Assembly (NCBI GenBank): GCA_028277405.1 | Contig: JANQGH010000026.1 | Span: 87,676 to 151,675 of the forward strand | DNA length: 64,000 nucleotides | Direction of reading: 5' to 3' | Source of the DNA: Alphaproteobacteria bacterium | Lineage (GTDB): Bacteria > Pseudomonadota > Alphaproteobacteria > DSM-16000 > Inquilinaceae | In this document: piece by piece, positions 26,641 to 35,099 of the stretch | Position numbering within the stretch: the stretch's first letter is position 1 | How the letters are laid out: every line of letters begins with the position of its first letter | The notes under the pieces: generated by a model | The model's input: only the letters and a program-made list of their open reading frames with translations | What the model was told of the DNA's origin: nothing | Database searches by the model: none | Position numbers and translations under genes: made by a program

Positions 26641-26823
26641 AGGTCTCGTCGGCTGGGTGTCGCGGGGTCGGCGCTCGACACGTAGGAGGCAGCGTCGGAC
26701 CTATCAAGTGCGCTCGGCGCGAGCCCAAGAATAGGCCGGAGGTTTCAGGCCGAAGGAGATGCTGCGTGCGTCTGACCTTACCTGGTACCGCGTTCGAGCG
26801 GAACGTGCGTTCACTGGTGACGC

Positions 26824-27321
26824 CTACCGAAACTCATAGCATTTGCAAACCACGCCGTCCGGCCGGCGATAGGTTCGAAAGCCCAGGGCCTCGTAGTAGG
26901 CCTGGCCCTCCTGGTTGGTCGCCCCGATATAGGCCTCGATGGCTGGAACTCCCGCCTGCCGGGCGACATCAAGCATTGCCGTGAACAACCGTGCGCCCAA
27001 GCCACGATGCGCGGCACGCGGGCTGATGTGCGTGCCGATCATGCCCCACCCCGTGGGCGTGCCGTAGACATTGCCTTCGACGGCGGTGCTGAGAGATTGA
27101 AAGCCCAGGATTGCGCCATCCTCGTCCACCGCCACGAAGCACTGGATGCGATGAGGATTCTCGATGTATTGGGTTCGGGTGAACTCCTGGTCGCTGGGTC
27201 TGATGCGCTTGCCGGCGGCGACCAGCTCTTGAAGGACGCGGCTGATCCCCTCGGTATCGGCGCGCGTCGCTGGGCGTATGCTTATGGCCATCGTCGCCGG
27301 ACCGTTGGGGGCGGTGTTCAT
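26824..27321 (-). CDS. GNAT family N-acetyltransferase
   Basis: 165 residues from ATG 27321, which has a good ribosome-binding site (GAGGAAAGAG) 8 bases upstream; an internal ATG at 27291 would start right at the fold (MAISIRPATRADTEGIS). GNAT motifs: GWGMIGTHISPRAAHRGLGARLFTAML with the acetyl-CoA loop R-G-L-G-A, and NQEGQAYYEALGFRTYRR near the end. Acceptor unknown. It points away from the divergent ChbG-like gene with a 151-base gap between them. Confidence 0.87.
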   Translation of the reverse strand: MNTAPNGPATMAISIRPATRADTEGISRVLQELVAAGKRIRPSDQEFTRTQYIENPHRIQCFVAVDEDGAILGFQSLSTAVEGNVYGTPTGWGMIGTHISPRAAHRGLGARLFTAMLDVARQAGVPAIEAYIGATNQEGQAYYEALGFRTYRRPDGVVCKCYEFR

Positions 27322-27472
27322 GCGCGGATCTCTTTCCTCGTCGATAGCGGCGGCGCGGCGTGCCGTGAGCCGGGGCAAGGCTGGCCTGCCACACGACCAT
27401 TCATGGCGGGACATCAACCTGCCTCGTGAGGCAACATACGCATACCCAGCGACAGTGTAACAGGCGATCGAA

Positions 27473-28270
27473 ATGACGGCAGGCGACAAGATCAGACTAC
27501 TCGTCAGGGCGGACGACGCCGGGTCAAGCTGGTCCTCGAACATGGGCTGTCTGAAGGCCTGCACGCACGGCATTGCCCGCAGCGTCGAGGTGATGATGCC
27601 GTGCGCTTGGGCCCCGCACGCGGCGCGGCTGTTCAACGAACGGCCGGAGATCGATGTCGGGATCCATCTGACCCTTACCAGCGAGTGGGCTGCGGTAAGG
27701 TGGCGCCCGCTGACCGATGCGCGAAGCCTCGTGGACGAAGATGGCTATTTTCGTCCGCTGCTGATGCCCAGGCCCGGCGACGATCGGCCCAGCTTGCAGG
27801 AGAGCGACTGGTCCGTGGACGACATCGCGCGGGAACTTCGGGCGCAGATCGAAAGGGGTATCGCGGCGTTCGACAATGCGAGCCATGTCAGCGCGCACAT
27901 GGCCCCGCATTTCTCCGCCTTCGATCAGCGGGTAGGGGAGATCGTCGCCGAGCTTTGTGATGAGTTTCAGCTGATCGATGTTCGGCCTGGGCACGGGCCG
28001 ATGCGGTTTGAAGGCTATCCGAAGCACCCCCGCAGCGCGGAGCGTCGCGAGGCGGCCTTTGTCGAACAGCTCGGCGCGCTGAAGGCCGGAACCTATATGT
28101 TCGTGGATCATCCAGCGGTTGAATCGCCCGAACTGCGGGCCACGGGCCACGAGGGCTATGAGGATGTCCTTGAGGATCGTACGACCTGCCTGTCCGTGCT
28201 CGTCAGCGAGGGGGTGAAGGCAGCAGTCTCGACCAGGGCCATTGAGCTGATCGGCTACCGCGACCTGTGA
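27473..28270 (+). CDS. ChbG/HpnK-family carbohydrate deacetylase-like protein
   Basis: 265 residues of the YdjC/ChbG/HpnK family, which removes N-acetyl groups from sugars using a metal. The N-terminus LLVRADDAGSS supplies the metal Asp pair; DVGIHLTLTSEWAAVRWRPL carries the His of the second site; and a further HMAPHF appears near 143. A typical catalytic His is also in YMFVDHPAVES. The strain may use it on chitobiose-like sugars or on hopanoid or lipid-linked sugars, but no chitin or hopanoid genes lie near. It precedes the DHA2 exporter by 160 bases. Confidence 0.84.
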   Translation: MTAGDKIRLLVRADDAGSSWSSNMGCLKACTHGIARSVEVMMPCAWAPHAARLFNERPEIDVGIHLTLTSEWAAVRWRPLTDARSLVDEDGYFRPLLMPRPGDDRPSLQESDWSVDDIARELRAQIERGIAAFDNASHVSAHMAPHFSAFDQRVGEIVAELCDEFQLIDVRPGHGPMRFEGYPKHPRSAERREAAFVEQLGALKAGTYMFVDHPAVESPELRATGHEGYEDVLEDRTTCLSVLVSEGVKAAVSTRAIELIGYRDL

Positions 28271-28430
28271 GACCGCGCGGACTCGACATCGTTGCCTGCA
28301 CGGCCGACCCTGACGCTCAAGCGTTGCCGTTTCGGTGATAGGGCGACACACTGCGGCGTAGATGCCACCTGGGCCATGCGAGGCCCTATGGCGGTCGCCG
28401 GCCTGTGACATGGGGGAACGTGAGAGCAAA

Positions 28431-29954
28431 ATGGACGGCCGGACCAGACTGACCATCGTCACGCTGATGGTCGCCGCCTTTACGATCGGGACGATCTTCA
28501 CCGGTGCGCTGTTGCTGGTGCCTCCGATCGAAAACGAGTTCGGCATTGACATCACGACCAGCCAGTGGGTGCTGAACGTCTACGCCATTGCCTTTGCCAT
28601 GTGCCTGGTCGCGGGCGGACGGCTGGCCGACATGTTTGGGCGGAGACGTTTGATGCTGATCGGCCTGGCGATCTTCCTGGTGTCGACGATCGGCTGTGCG
28701 CTGGCGCCCTCGATCGGTTTCTTGATCGGGGCCCGCGCGGTGCAGGGCATCGGTTCGGCCGCGATTTGGCCTTGCGTGTTGGCATTGGGCGCAACGGTTG
28801 TCGGCGCGGACCGGCGCGGCCTTGTCATCGGGCTGATCCTCGGCGCCGTGACGGCCGGCAATGTCATCGGACCGCTGTTCAGCGGCGTTGCCGTGGCGCT
28901 GGGCGACTGGCGCCTGTTCTTCGTACTCGCCGCCGCCCTGGCGGTCGTGACCGCTCTCTTGCTGGTGCGCTTTGTCACCAAGGAGGCGCCAAGCGATCAG
29001 GACGAGCGGGTCGACTATACGGGCATGCTGATGCTTTCGGGCGCCATCGTGGCGCTGCTCTACGCGCTTGATGTCGGGGCCAGCCTGGGCTGGGGGTCGG
29101 CGCCGGTGCTGGGTCTGCTTGGGCTCTGTCTCGTGCTGTTCGCCGCCTTTCCGTTTGTCGAAAGGCGCGTTGCCGATCCCATGATGCCGCCGTCGCTGTT
29201 GGCCAACCGGGTGTTCATGCTGACCTTGCTGACCAATGGTCTGCTGATCCCGTCGGTGTTCATCGCTTTCCTCTACTTTCCGCAATACATGCACAAGCTG
29301 CTCGGCTGGTCCGTGCTCGAAGCCTCATTCGGCATGCTGCCGCTGATGATCCTGCTGTCGGTGGGCTCAGTCGCCGGCGGCGGCCTTTACAACCGCTTCG
29401 GGCCAAAGCGGATCTTGTTCACCGGCTATGTGCTGGTCACGCTCGGCGCGGCATCCGTGGTCGTCCTGACACCGAATTGGGGATACTTCGCGCTCTTGCC
29501 GGCCATGGTGTTGATTGGCTTTGGCGGCGCGTTTTCGGTCGGCGCGGCCGGCACCGCGGCCGTCAGCGCCGTCGACGAAAAGCATGTCGGCCTCGCCGGC
29601 GGGCTCAGCTTCGTCTTCCATCTCAGCCTTGGCGCCATCGGGGTCGCCGGCGCGACCGCCATCATGTTCACCACCAGCCTGGCCAAGCTGGGGCAGGGGC
29701 TGTCGCAGGCGGATATCACCATGTCGGCAGCCGACCAGGCCACGCTCAATGGCAGTGCGGTCAACGCCAGCGCCGCGCAGACGATCTTGGCGAACTACAG
29801 CACACAACAGGCCGAGACGATCCGAACCGTTTGGAACGACGCGTTCACGAGCGGCATGAGCCAGGCTTACTGGCTGGCATTGGCCGCAGCGGTCATCGGC
29901 ATCGGTGTCGTTTTGGCGATTGACGAGAAGAAGCTGCAGGCCCGCGACGCGTGA
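28431..29954 (+). CDS. DHA2-family (EmrB/QacA-type) multidrug MFS transporter
   Basis: About 507 residues with fourteen predicted membrane segments, the H+-antiporter DHA2 type. The helix 2-3 loop GGRLADMFGRRRLML is the MFS signature, and ARAVQGIGSAAIWPCVLALG resembles the motif C region used in antiport. TM1 starts LTIVTLMVAAFTIGTIF. Two starts are close: ATG 28431 (used) and ATG 28410; an even longer reading from 28362 is unlikely. It carries no periplasmic EmrA partner, so it likely works alone. It converges with the HigA gene. Confidence 0.88.
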   Translation: MDGRTRLTIVTLMVAAFTIGTIFTGALLLVPPIENEFGIDITTSQWVLNVYAIAFAMCLVAGGRLADMFGRRRLMLIGLAIFLVSTIGCALAPSIGFLIGARAVQGIGSAAIWPCVLALGATVVGADRRGLVIGLILGAVTAGNVIGPLFSGVAVALGDWRLFFVLAAALAVVTALLLVRFVTKEAPSDQDERVDYTGMLMLSGAIVALLYALDVGASLGWGSAPVLGLLGLCLVLFAAFPFVERRVADPMMPPSLLANRVFMLTLLTNGLLIPSVFIAFLYFPQYMHKLLGWSVLEASFGMLPLMILLSVGSVAGGGLYNRFGPKRILFTGYVLVTLGAASVVVLTPNWGYFALLPAMVLIGFGGAFSVGAAGTAAVSAVDEKHVGLAGGLSFVFHLSLGAIGVAGATAIMFTTSLAKLGQGLSQADITMSAADQATLNGSAVNASAAQTILANYSTQQAETIRTVWNDAFTSGMSQAYWLALAAAVIGIGVVLAIDEKKLQARDA

Positions 29955-29975
29955 CGATCTGAGTTGCCGTGGTTG

Positions 29976-30284
29976 TTACGCCGCTGTTTTCAACGGCTTC
30001 GCCCTTTCGATGCGTCGCCGTTCAGCCGGGTCATGCATTGCTTCCCACAATTCGTTCCTACGCTGAGCATTCAGCCAAAAATCGGGGCTATTGCCGAACA
30101 CACGCGCAAGGATGAGAGCGGTCGCGGCGGTTATACGGCGGCGATCGTTGCACAGTTCGTTTACATGCTTGCGTTGGACGCCCATGGCCTCGGCCAGCCC
30201 GGCCTGCGTCAGCCCCATCGGTCTCATGAACTCTTCGGTGAGGATTTCCGAAACCGGGGCTGGCCTGCGCTTCGTCATTAACAT
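29976..30284 (-). CDS. higA: HigA-type antitoxin
   Basis: 102 residues. The N-terminus RRPAPVSEILTEEFMRPMGLTQ and the helix-turn-helix LTQAGLAEAMGVQRKHVNELCNDRRRIT (about residues 25-52) are the XRE/HigA fold; the later LARVFGNSPDFWLNAQRRNELWEA is the diagnostic HigA stretch. It neutralises the HigB ribosome-dependent RNase and represses the operon. The gene starts nine bases after the HigB stop, and the toxin is first in the operon, the usual higBA order. An internal ATG at residue 3 is possible. Confidence 0.92.
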   Translation of the reverse strand: MLMTKRRPAPVSEILTEEFMRPMGLTQAGLAEAMGVQRKHVNELCNDRRRITAATALILARVFGNSPDFWLNAQRRNELWEAMHDPAERRRIERAKPLKTAA

Positions 30285-30293
30285 ATGTGCGCC

Positions 30294-30590
30294 TCATCGA
30301 TAACTGTGATCATCGAGATAGACACCTCTGGCCTCTCCCTTGCTGCCGTCCCACTCGAATATCAATCGCCATTGCTTGTTGACGCGGATCGATCGAAAAC
30401 CGGCCAGCCTGCCTTGCAGCTTCTCGAAATGGTTGCTGGGCGGAACACGCAAATCTTGGTCCGTCACAGCATCGTCGATCAACTGCAGTTTCCGAAACAA
30501 CCGGTTTTCGAGGTCGCCCGGAACATTGGACGATTTGGCGTCATCGACGAAGAATGCTCGCAACCATTCGTCCCGAAAACTGACAATCAT
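30294..30590 (-). CDS. higB: HigB-type toxin (RelE/ParE superfamily)
   Basis: 98 residues from ATG 30590 (MIVSFRDEWLRAFF); a start six codons further up gives the same fold with a less typical N-terminus. The RelE-like mRNA interferase pattern is visible: LENRLFRKLQLIDDAV, then the core LRVPPSNHFEKLQGRLAGFRSIRVNKQWRLIFEW, ending in VYLDDHSY with a terminal His-x-Tyr typical of HigB. It cleaves translated mRNA at the ribosome and is held off by HigA. It sits between a DHA2 transporter and a flavodoxin gene, consistent with a mobile stress module. Confidence 0.92.
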   Translation of the reverse strand: MIVSFRDEWLRAFFVDDAKSSNVPGDLENRLFRKLQLIDDAVTDQDLRVPPSNHFEKLQGRLAGFRSIRVNKQWRLIFEWDGSKGEARGVYLDDHSYR

Positions 30591-30613
30591 TGGACGGATC
30601 CACGACACCTCTT

Positions 30614-30636
30614 TTTATCACTGGATGGTTTATCAC
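30614..30636 (-). promoter_or_regulatory. Candidate HigA operator: two direct repeats ahead of higB
   Basis: Read on the minus strand, GTGATAAA occurs twice with starts 15 bases apart, ending 24 bases before the higB ATG. The repeats lie where a HigA-repressed promoter is expected. Assignment rests only on position and repetition. Confidence 0.5.
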
Positions 30637-30692
30637 CGCAATGCCGCCTCGTCCCTGCCGGGGTTAATGCGCTTCCGAACCAGGGGGGCTGA

Positions 30693-31439
30693 CTACCGAT
30701 AATCCGGATTGGGATGGTCGAAGCGGCAGCCGGCGTCCCATTCGGAGCGCTGATTGCCGTGCGCCGGGATGCCGCCATTGCGCTTCAGCATCGCGGCCAT
30801 GTGCATCAGGTTCCAGGTCATGAAGGTGGTGTTGCGCTGGGTGAAGTCGTTGTCCGGCCCGCCGGAGCCTGCGTCCAGATAGGATGGGCCGGGGCCGGCC
30901 TCTCCAATCCAGCCCGCGTCCGCCTGGGGCGGTATGGTGTAGCCGAGATGGCCAAGCGCGTAGAGCACCGACATGGCGCAGTGCTTCACGCCGTCCTCGT
31001 TGCCGGTGACGACGCAGCCGCCGACCCGGCCGTAATAGAGATACTGGCCCTTGTCGTTCAACACGCCGCTTTGGCCGTACAGACGCTCGATCGCTTGCCG
31101 GCAGACGGAGCTTTCTTCGCCCAGCCAGATCGGCGTGCCGATGATCAGGATCTCGGCCGCCATGACCTTCTCCTGGATCTGAGGCCAGTCATCCTTGTCG
31201 AAGCCATGTTCGGTCATGTCGGGATAGACCCCGGGCGGAATCTCGTAGTCGACCGGGCGCAGCATCTCGACCGAGACCCCGTTGGCCTCCATGATCGCCT
31301 TGGGCACCTGTAACAGGCCTTCTGTGTTGGAGACCGAGCCCGACGGTTTCAGCGTGCAATTCAGAAAGACGGCGCTGAGGTCGGAGAAGTCGAAATCGTG
31401 GTTCTCGCACAGGGCGCGCTGGCGGGCGTTCAGGGTCAT
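30693..31439 (-). CDS. Flavodoxin/NADPH-dependent FMN reductase-like protein
   Basis: 248 residues from ATG 31439. The flavodoxin-like fold is read from AVFLNCTLKPSGSVSNTEGLL (phosphate loop of the FMN site), then MAAEILIIGTPIWLGEESSVCRQAIERL and the third strand CVVTGNEDGVKHCAMSVLYALGHLG, the common iron-sulfur-flavoprotein/NAD(P)H-reductase layout. The last 40 residues are unlike the core. It could be a quinone, nitro-group or FMN reductase; no partner tells which. Minus strand, upstream of the HigBA pair. Confidence 0.85.
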   Translation of the reverse strand: MTLNARQRALCENHDFDFSDLSAVFLNCTLKPSGSVSNTEGLLQVPKAIMEANGVSVEMLRPVDYEIPPGVYPDMTEHGFDKDDWPQIQEKVMAAEILIIGTPIWLGEESSVCRQAIERLYGQSGVLNDKGQYLYYGRVGGCVVTGNEDGVKHCAMSVLYALGHLGYTIPPQADAGWIGEAGPGPSYLDAGSGGPDNDFTQRNTTFMTWNLMHMAAMLKRNGGIPAHGNQRSEWDAGCRFDHPNPDYR

Positions 31440-31517
31440 CGGGGGCCTCGCGGGTGAGATCAAGGGGCTGTCCGGTCGCCAGCGCCGTATGCGCCAGCGG
31501 TCGGTGGTGCCCCGATC

Positions 31518-31820
31518 TTAGCGCGCGGCGGCGGCGATGCTACGGCCTTTTGACGTCAAGCGGCAGACCTGCCAGTCCGGCTTCAACGGATTGTGGAACC
31601 ACCGTTCGGCCCAGCCCGCCTTGATGCAGTCACGCACCAGGCCGGCGTCGATCTTCTGACCTTGCCAATCGAACAACGGCAATTTGCCTCCGGGCTGGTC
31701 AAGCCCACGGCTGAGCCACGTCAACTGTGCCGGCGATGGACCGACCGGCCGATTGTGCACACGCTCGACACGCGCGACCGCTTCGGCGCTTAAGGGAAGA
31801 GGGCTGACAGTGCCCATCAT
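31518..31820 (-). CDS. Conserved hypothetical protein, 100 residues
   Basis: I do not recognise a family. The protein is helical with a central AQLTWLSRGLDQPGGKLPLFDWQGQKID, followed by TIGHT-looking LVRDCIKAGWAERW and VCRLTSKGRSIAA. The last part resembles the recognition wing of a small winged-helix protein (LTSKGR is frequent at that place), so DNA binding is conceivable. ATG 31820 or 31817 may start it. It lies 78 bases upstream of the flavodoxin start and divergent from the MFS gene. Confidence 0.6.
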   Translation of the reverse strand: MMGTVSPLPLSAEAVARVERVHNRPVGPSPAQLTWLSRGLDQPGGKLPLFDWQGQKIDAGLVRDCIKAGWAERWFHNPLKPDWQVCRLTSKGRSIAAAAR

Positions 31821-32032
31821 ATTGCTCCTCGGCCATCGTCGATCTTAAGATGCCGCGCCAAATCTAGGTGAAATTACAAGTGTTGCCAAGTAATTAGACG
31901 CCGCCTCTTACTTAAACGATAACATGAAGATGCTGGCCGTCGCATGGGAGGCATGAGATGGGAATGCTGGCTTATCTCGCGATTCAGTTTAGCATCTCAT
32001 GCCAACGCATATCCCAGGCGCAAAGAACCTCC

Positions 32033-33244
32033 ATGGCCCGATCCTCCGCGCGGCTTGCTCTCGCTTTCAGTTGCATCGGTCATTCGACCATGCATGTGAT
32101 GACGGCGCTGTACTTCACGATCGTGATCGGTCTTCAGCAGGCCTGGGGTTTGGACTACGACACGCTAATCCGGCTGTGGACCGTCGGTGCTTTGCTCGTC
32201 GGGCTGGGTGCGCCCTTGGCGGGCTGGCTGGGCGACCGCTGGAGCGAAAGCGGCATGATGGTGGTGTTTTTCGCCGTCACCGGCATCGGCGGCATCGCGG
32301 CGGGCCTGGCCGACAATACGACCGCGCTTTGGATCGGCCTGGTCGTTCTCGGCCTTGGGGCCTCGATCTATCATCCCGTCGGCATGTCCTGGCTGGTGCG
32401 CACCATGCCCAACCCGGGCCGCGCCCTTGGGATACTCGGGGTTTTCGGCGGGGTTGGTGTTGCTTCGGCCGCTCTGATCGCGGGCGGTCTGATGGCCTTG
32501 GTGAGCTGGCGGGCCGCGTTTATCGCGCCGGGGCTGGTCAGCCTGGGGCTTGCTGCCGCGCTGTTCTACTACCGCAGCACCGGCAAGGTCGTCGACGGCG
32601 ACAGCCATTTGGCGCCGATGCGGAAGGAAAGTCGCGGCGACATGTACCGGGCGTTCATCTTTCTGACCGTCACCATGGCCATCGCCGCCCTGATCTTCCA
32701 CAGCATGGTGACGTCAATGCCGGAGCTGTTCGAACAGCGCATGACCGCGCTGGTCGGCAACTCGATCCTCGGGGTCGGGGCCTTGGTCACGGTGGTGTTT
32801 CTCACCGGTGCCTTGGCCCAGATCGTCGGCGGCATCATGGTCGATCGCCACTCGATCAAGCTGATCTATGTCGTCGGCATTACCATGCAGGTTCCGGTCC
32901 TGGTTTTGGTCGCCTATCTGTTCAGCGCGCCGCTCCTGATCGCGGCAACGGTCTATGTGGTGATCTCCAGCTTCGTCATTCCGGCCGAGAACCTGATGCT
33001 GGCGCGTTACACACCCGCCGGTCGGCGCGGTCTGGCGTACGGCGCCAAATTCGTGCTCTCGTTCGGCATCGCCCCGCTGGCCGTGCAGCTTGTTGGCTGG
33101 TCGTCCGGAGAGCCGGCTGGCTTTACGCTGCTGTTGTGGATACTGACGGGCCTCGGCGCGGTGGCCGTCATCGCAGGCATCTTCCTGCCGAACGACCGCA
33201 AGTCCGCAAGGGGTGCGACAACCGTGGCGGTGCCCGCCGAATAG
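32033..33244 (+). CDS. MFS family transporter (fosmidomycin-resistance-like group)
   Basis: 403 residues from ATG 32033 (MARSSARLALAFSCIGHS); an in-frame reading from 31958 adds 25 residues not typical of transporters. Around twelve membrane helices. The helix 2-3 loop APLAGWLGDRWSESGM is the MFS signature loop, and LGLGASIYHPVGMSWLVR recalls the fosmidomycin-resistance (Fsr) branch in which the YHP motif lies in helix 4. Substrate unknown; Fsr homologues expel small phosphonates and other compounds. It converges with metY across a terminator-like inverted repeat. Confidence 0.83.
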   Translation: MARSSARLALAFSCIGHSTMHVMTALYFTIVIGLQQAWGLDYDTLIRLWTVGALLVGLGAPLAGWLGDRWSESGMMVVFFAVTGIGGIAAGLADNTTALWIGLVVLGLGASIYHPVGMSWLVRTMPNPGRALGILGVFGGVGVASAALIAGGLMALVSWRAAFIAPGLVSLGLAAALFYYRSTGKVVDGDSHLAPMRKESRGDMYRAFIFLTVTMAIAALIFHSMVTSMPELFEQRMTALVGNSILGVGALVTVVFLTGALAQIVGGIMVDRHSIKLIYVVGITMQVPVLVLVAYLFSAPLLIAATVYVVISSFVIPAENLMLARYTPAGRRGLAYGAKFVLSFGIAPLAVQLVGWSSGEPAGFTLLLWILTGLGAVAVIAGIFLPNDRKSARGATTVAVPAE

Positions 33245-33250
33245 AGAAGG

Positions 33251-33279
33251 GCAGGGGCCGTGGAAAAGGCGGCCCCTGC
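33251..33279. terminator. Bidirectional terminator-like inverted repeat
   Basis: GCAGGGGCCG pairs perfectly with CGGCCCCTGC over ten bases with a nine-base loop. It lies between two convergent genes, which suits a shared terminator, although neither side has a real T tract. Confidence 0.6.
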
Positions 33280-33286
33280 TGACCCG

Positions 33287-34600
33287 CTACTCCGCCGCCG
33301 CTGCCGGCACGGTTTTGGCCAGGCCTTGGTCCAGGTCGGCGATGATGTCGTCGACCGCTTCCAGCCCGATCGACAGCCGCACGACGTCCGGTCCGGCGCC
33401 GGCCACCTTCCGCGCCTCGTCCGACAATTGCCGGTGCGTGGTCGAGGCCGGGTGGATGATCAGCGACCGTGCGTCGCCGATATTGGCCAGATGGCTGAAC
33501 AGCTCGACGCTTTCCACCAGCTTGATGCCGGCGTCATAGCCGCCCTTCAGGCCGAATGTCATCACCGCGCCGGCGCCGTTCGGCAGATATCTGTCGGCAA
33601 GCGCCTTGTATGGCGAGCCGTCCAGGCCGGCATAGGCGACCCAATCGACGCCGGGATGCTTCTCCAGATACGACGCCACGGCTAGCGCGTTGCTGCAATG
33701 GCGTTCCATGCGCAGGGCCAGCGTCTCGATGCCCAGCAGGGTCAGGAAGGCGTTCTGTGGCTGCTGGTTCACGCCCAGGTCGCGCAGGCCGACCGCGTGG
33801 CCGTGGATCGTGTAGCCCAGCTCGCCGAACGTCTCGGTGAATTTCAGGCCGTGATAGCCGGGGTCCTCGGCGGTCAGGCCGTTGAACTTGTCGGACTGGC
33901 TCCAGTCGAACTTGCCGCCATCGACAACCACGCCGCCGATCGAAGTGCCGTTGCCGCTCAGGAACTTGGTCGTGGAATGCACAACGATGTCGGCGCCATG
34001 GGCCAGCGGCTGGCAGAGATAGGGCGTGGCCAGCGTGTTGTCGACGATCAGCGGCACGCCGACCTCGTGGGCGATCTTGGCAATCGCCGCGATGTCCGAG
34101 ACGACACCGCCCGGGTTGGCCAGGCTTTCAATGAAGAACGCGCGGGTATTGTCGGTGACGGCCTTGCGGAAGTTCTCCGGGTCGTCGGCATCGACGAAGG
34201 TCGTGTTCCAGCCGAAGGCACGCGGGAAGCTGTTGCCGAGCTGATTGATGGACCCGCCATAGAGTTTCTCGGCGGCAATGATCTCCGCACCCGGTTCCAT
34301 GAACGGGAACAGCGCCAGCAGCTGTGCGGCGTGCCCGGACGAGGTCGCCGTGGCGCCAACGCCGCCTTCCAGCGCGGCCATGCGCTCCTCCAATACCGAC
34401 ACGGTCGGGTTGGTCAGGCGCGAATAGATGAAGCCGACCTTCTGCAGGTTGAACAGCGAGGCGGCGTCATCGACATCGTCGAAGACGAACGAGGTGGTCT
34501 GATAGATCGGTGTCTGGCGGGCGCCGGTCGCCGGGTCGGGCGCGGCGCCGGCATGGATCGCCAGCGTGTTGAAACCGGGTCCTTTCGACTGGTCGGTCAT
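33287..34600 (-). CDS. metY: O-acetylhomoserine (thiol)-lyase
   Basis: 437 residues of the Cys/Met metabolism PLP family. Lys212 in HSTTKFLSG binds PLP; substrate motifs are YSRLTNPTVSVLEERMAALEGG and ESLANPGGVVSDI. The length and the GNGTSIGG insert match O-acetylhomoserine sulfhydrylase (MetY) rather than shorter cystathionine gamma-synthases. It makes homocysteine from O-acetylhomoserine and sulfide for methionine synthesis. Start overlaps the CoA-binding protein's stop by four bases, so those genes form one minus-strand operon. Confidence 0.93.
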   Translation of the reverse strand: MTDQSKGPGFNTLAIHAGAAPDPATGARQTPIYQTTSFVFDDVDDAASLFNLQKVGFIYSRLTNPTVSVLEERMAALEGGVGATATSSGHAAQLLALFPFMEPGAEIIAAEKLYGGSINQLGNSFPRAFGWNTTFVDADDPENFRKAVTDNTRAFFIESLANPGGVVSDIAAIAKIAHEVGVPLIVDNTLATPYLCQPLAHGADIVVHSTTKFLSGNGTSIGGVVVDGGKFDWSQSDKFNGLTAEDPGYHGLKFTETFGELGYTIHGHAVGLRDLGVNQQPQNAFLTLLGIETLALRMERHCSNALAVASYLEKHPGVDWVAYAGLDGSPYKALADRYLPNGAGAVMTFGLKGGYDAGIKLVESVELFSHLANIGDARSLIIHPASTTHRQLSDEARKVAGAGPDVVRLSIGLEAVDDIIADLDQGLAKTVPAAAAE

Positions 34601-35088
34601 GAGGCGAGTTTCCTTCTTTTTGAACTGATGACACGGGAGTTCAGGCCTTGCCAGCCCAGCTCCCCGTTAAGCCGGGCGTATTCGATTTTCGGGCAGCGGT
34701 TCATCACGACCTGCAGCCCTTCGCTTTCGGCGTGCCGCGCGGCTGCGTCGTTGCGCACGCCAAGCTGCATCCAGATCGTGCGGGGGCGCGGCGACATCGC
34801 CAGGGCTTCGTCGACGATTGCGGCGGCCGCGTCGGAATTGCGGAAGATGTCGACCATGTCCACGCGATCGGTCAGATCGTTCAGGTTGGCGACGCAGGTC
34901 TCGCCCAGGATGGTTTGGCCGGCGGCGCGCGGGTTGACCGGCAACACGCGGTAGCCCTTGCCTTGCAGGTACTTCATGGCGAAATAGCTGGGCCGGTTCC
35001 AGTTGGCGCTTGCGCCGACCATGGCGATCGTCTTGGTCGTGTCCAGGATCGCCTTGACGTAGGCGTCCGGGTAACTGTCGTGGTTCAT
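34597..35088 (-). CDS. CoA-binding domain protein (YccU-like)
   Basis: 163 residues from ATG 35088. A single Rossmann CoA-binding domain is seen in TIAMVGASANWNRPSYFAMKYLQGKGYRVLPVNPRAAGQTILGE, then VDIFRNSDAAAAIVDEAL and IWMQLGVRN, and late VVMNRCPKIEYARLN. Family members bind CoA but their role is not settled. It is often adjacent to metY in alphaproteobacteria, as here, sharing a four-base overlap. Confidence 0.9.
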   Translation of the reverse strand: MNHDSYPDAYVKAILDTTKTIAMVGASANWNRPSYFAMKYLQGKGYRVLPVNPRAAGQTILGETCVANLNDLTDRVDMVDIFRNSDAAAAIVDEALAMSPRPRTIWMQLGVRNDAAARHAESEGLQVVMNRCPKIEYARLNGELGWQGLNSRVISSKRRKLAS

Positions 35089-35099
35089 TCGGGGACCGA

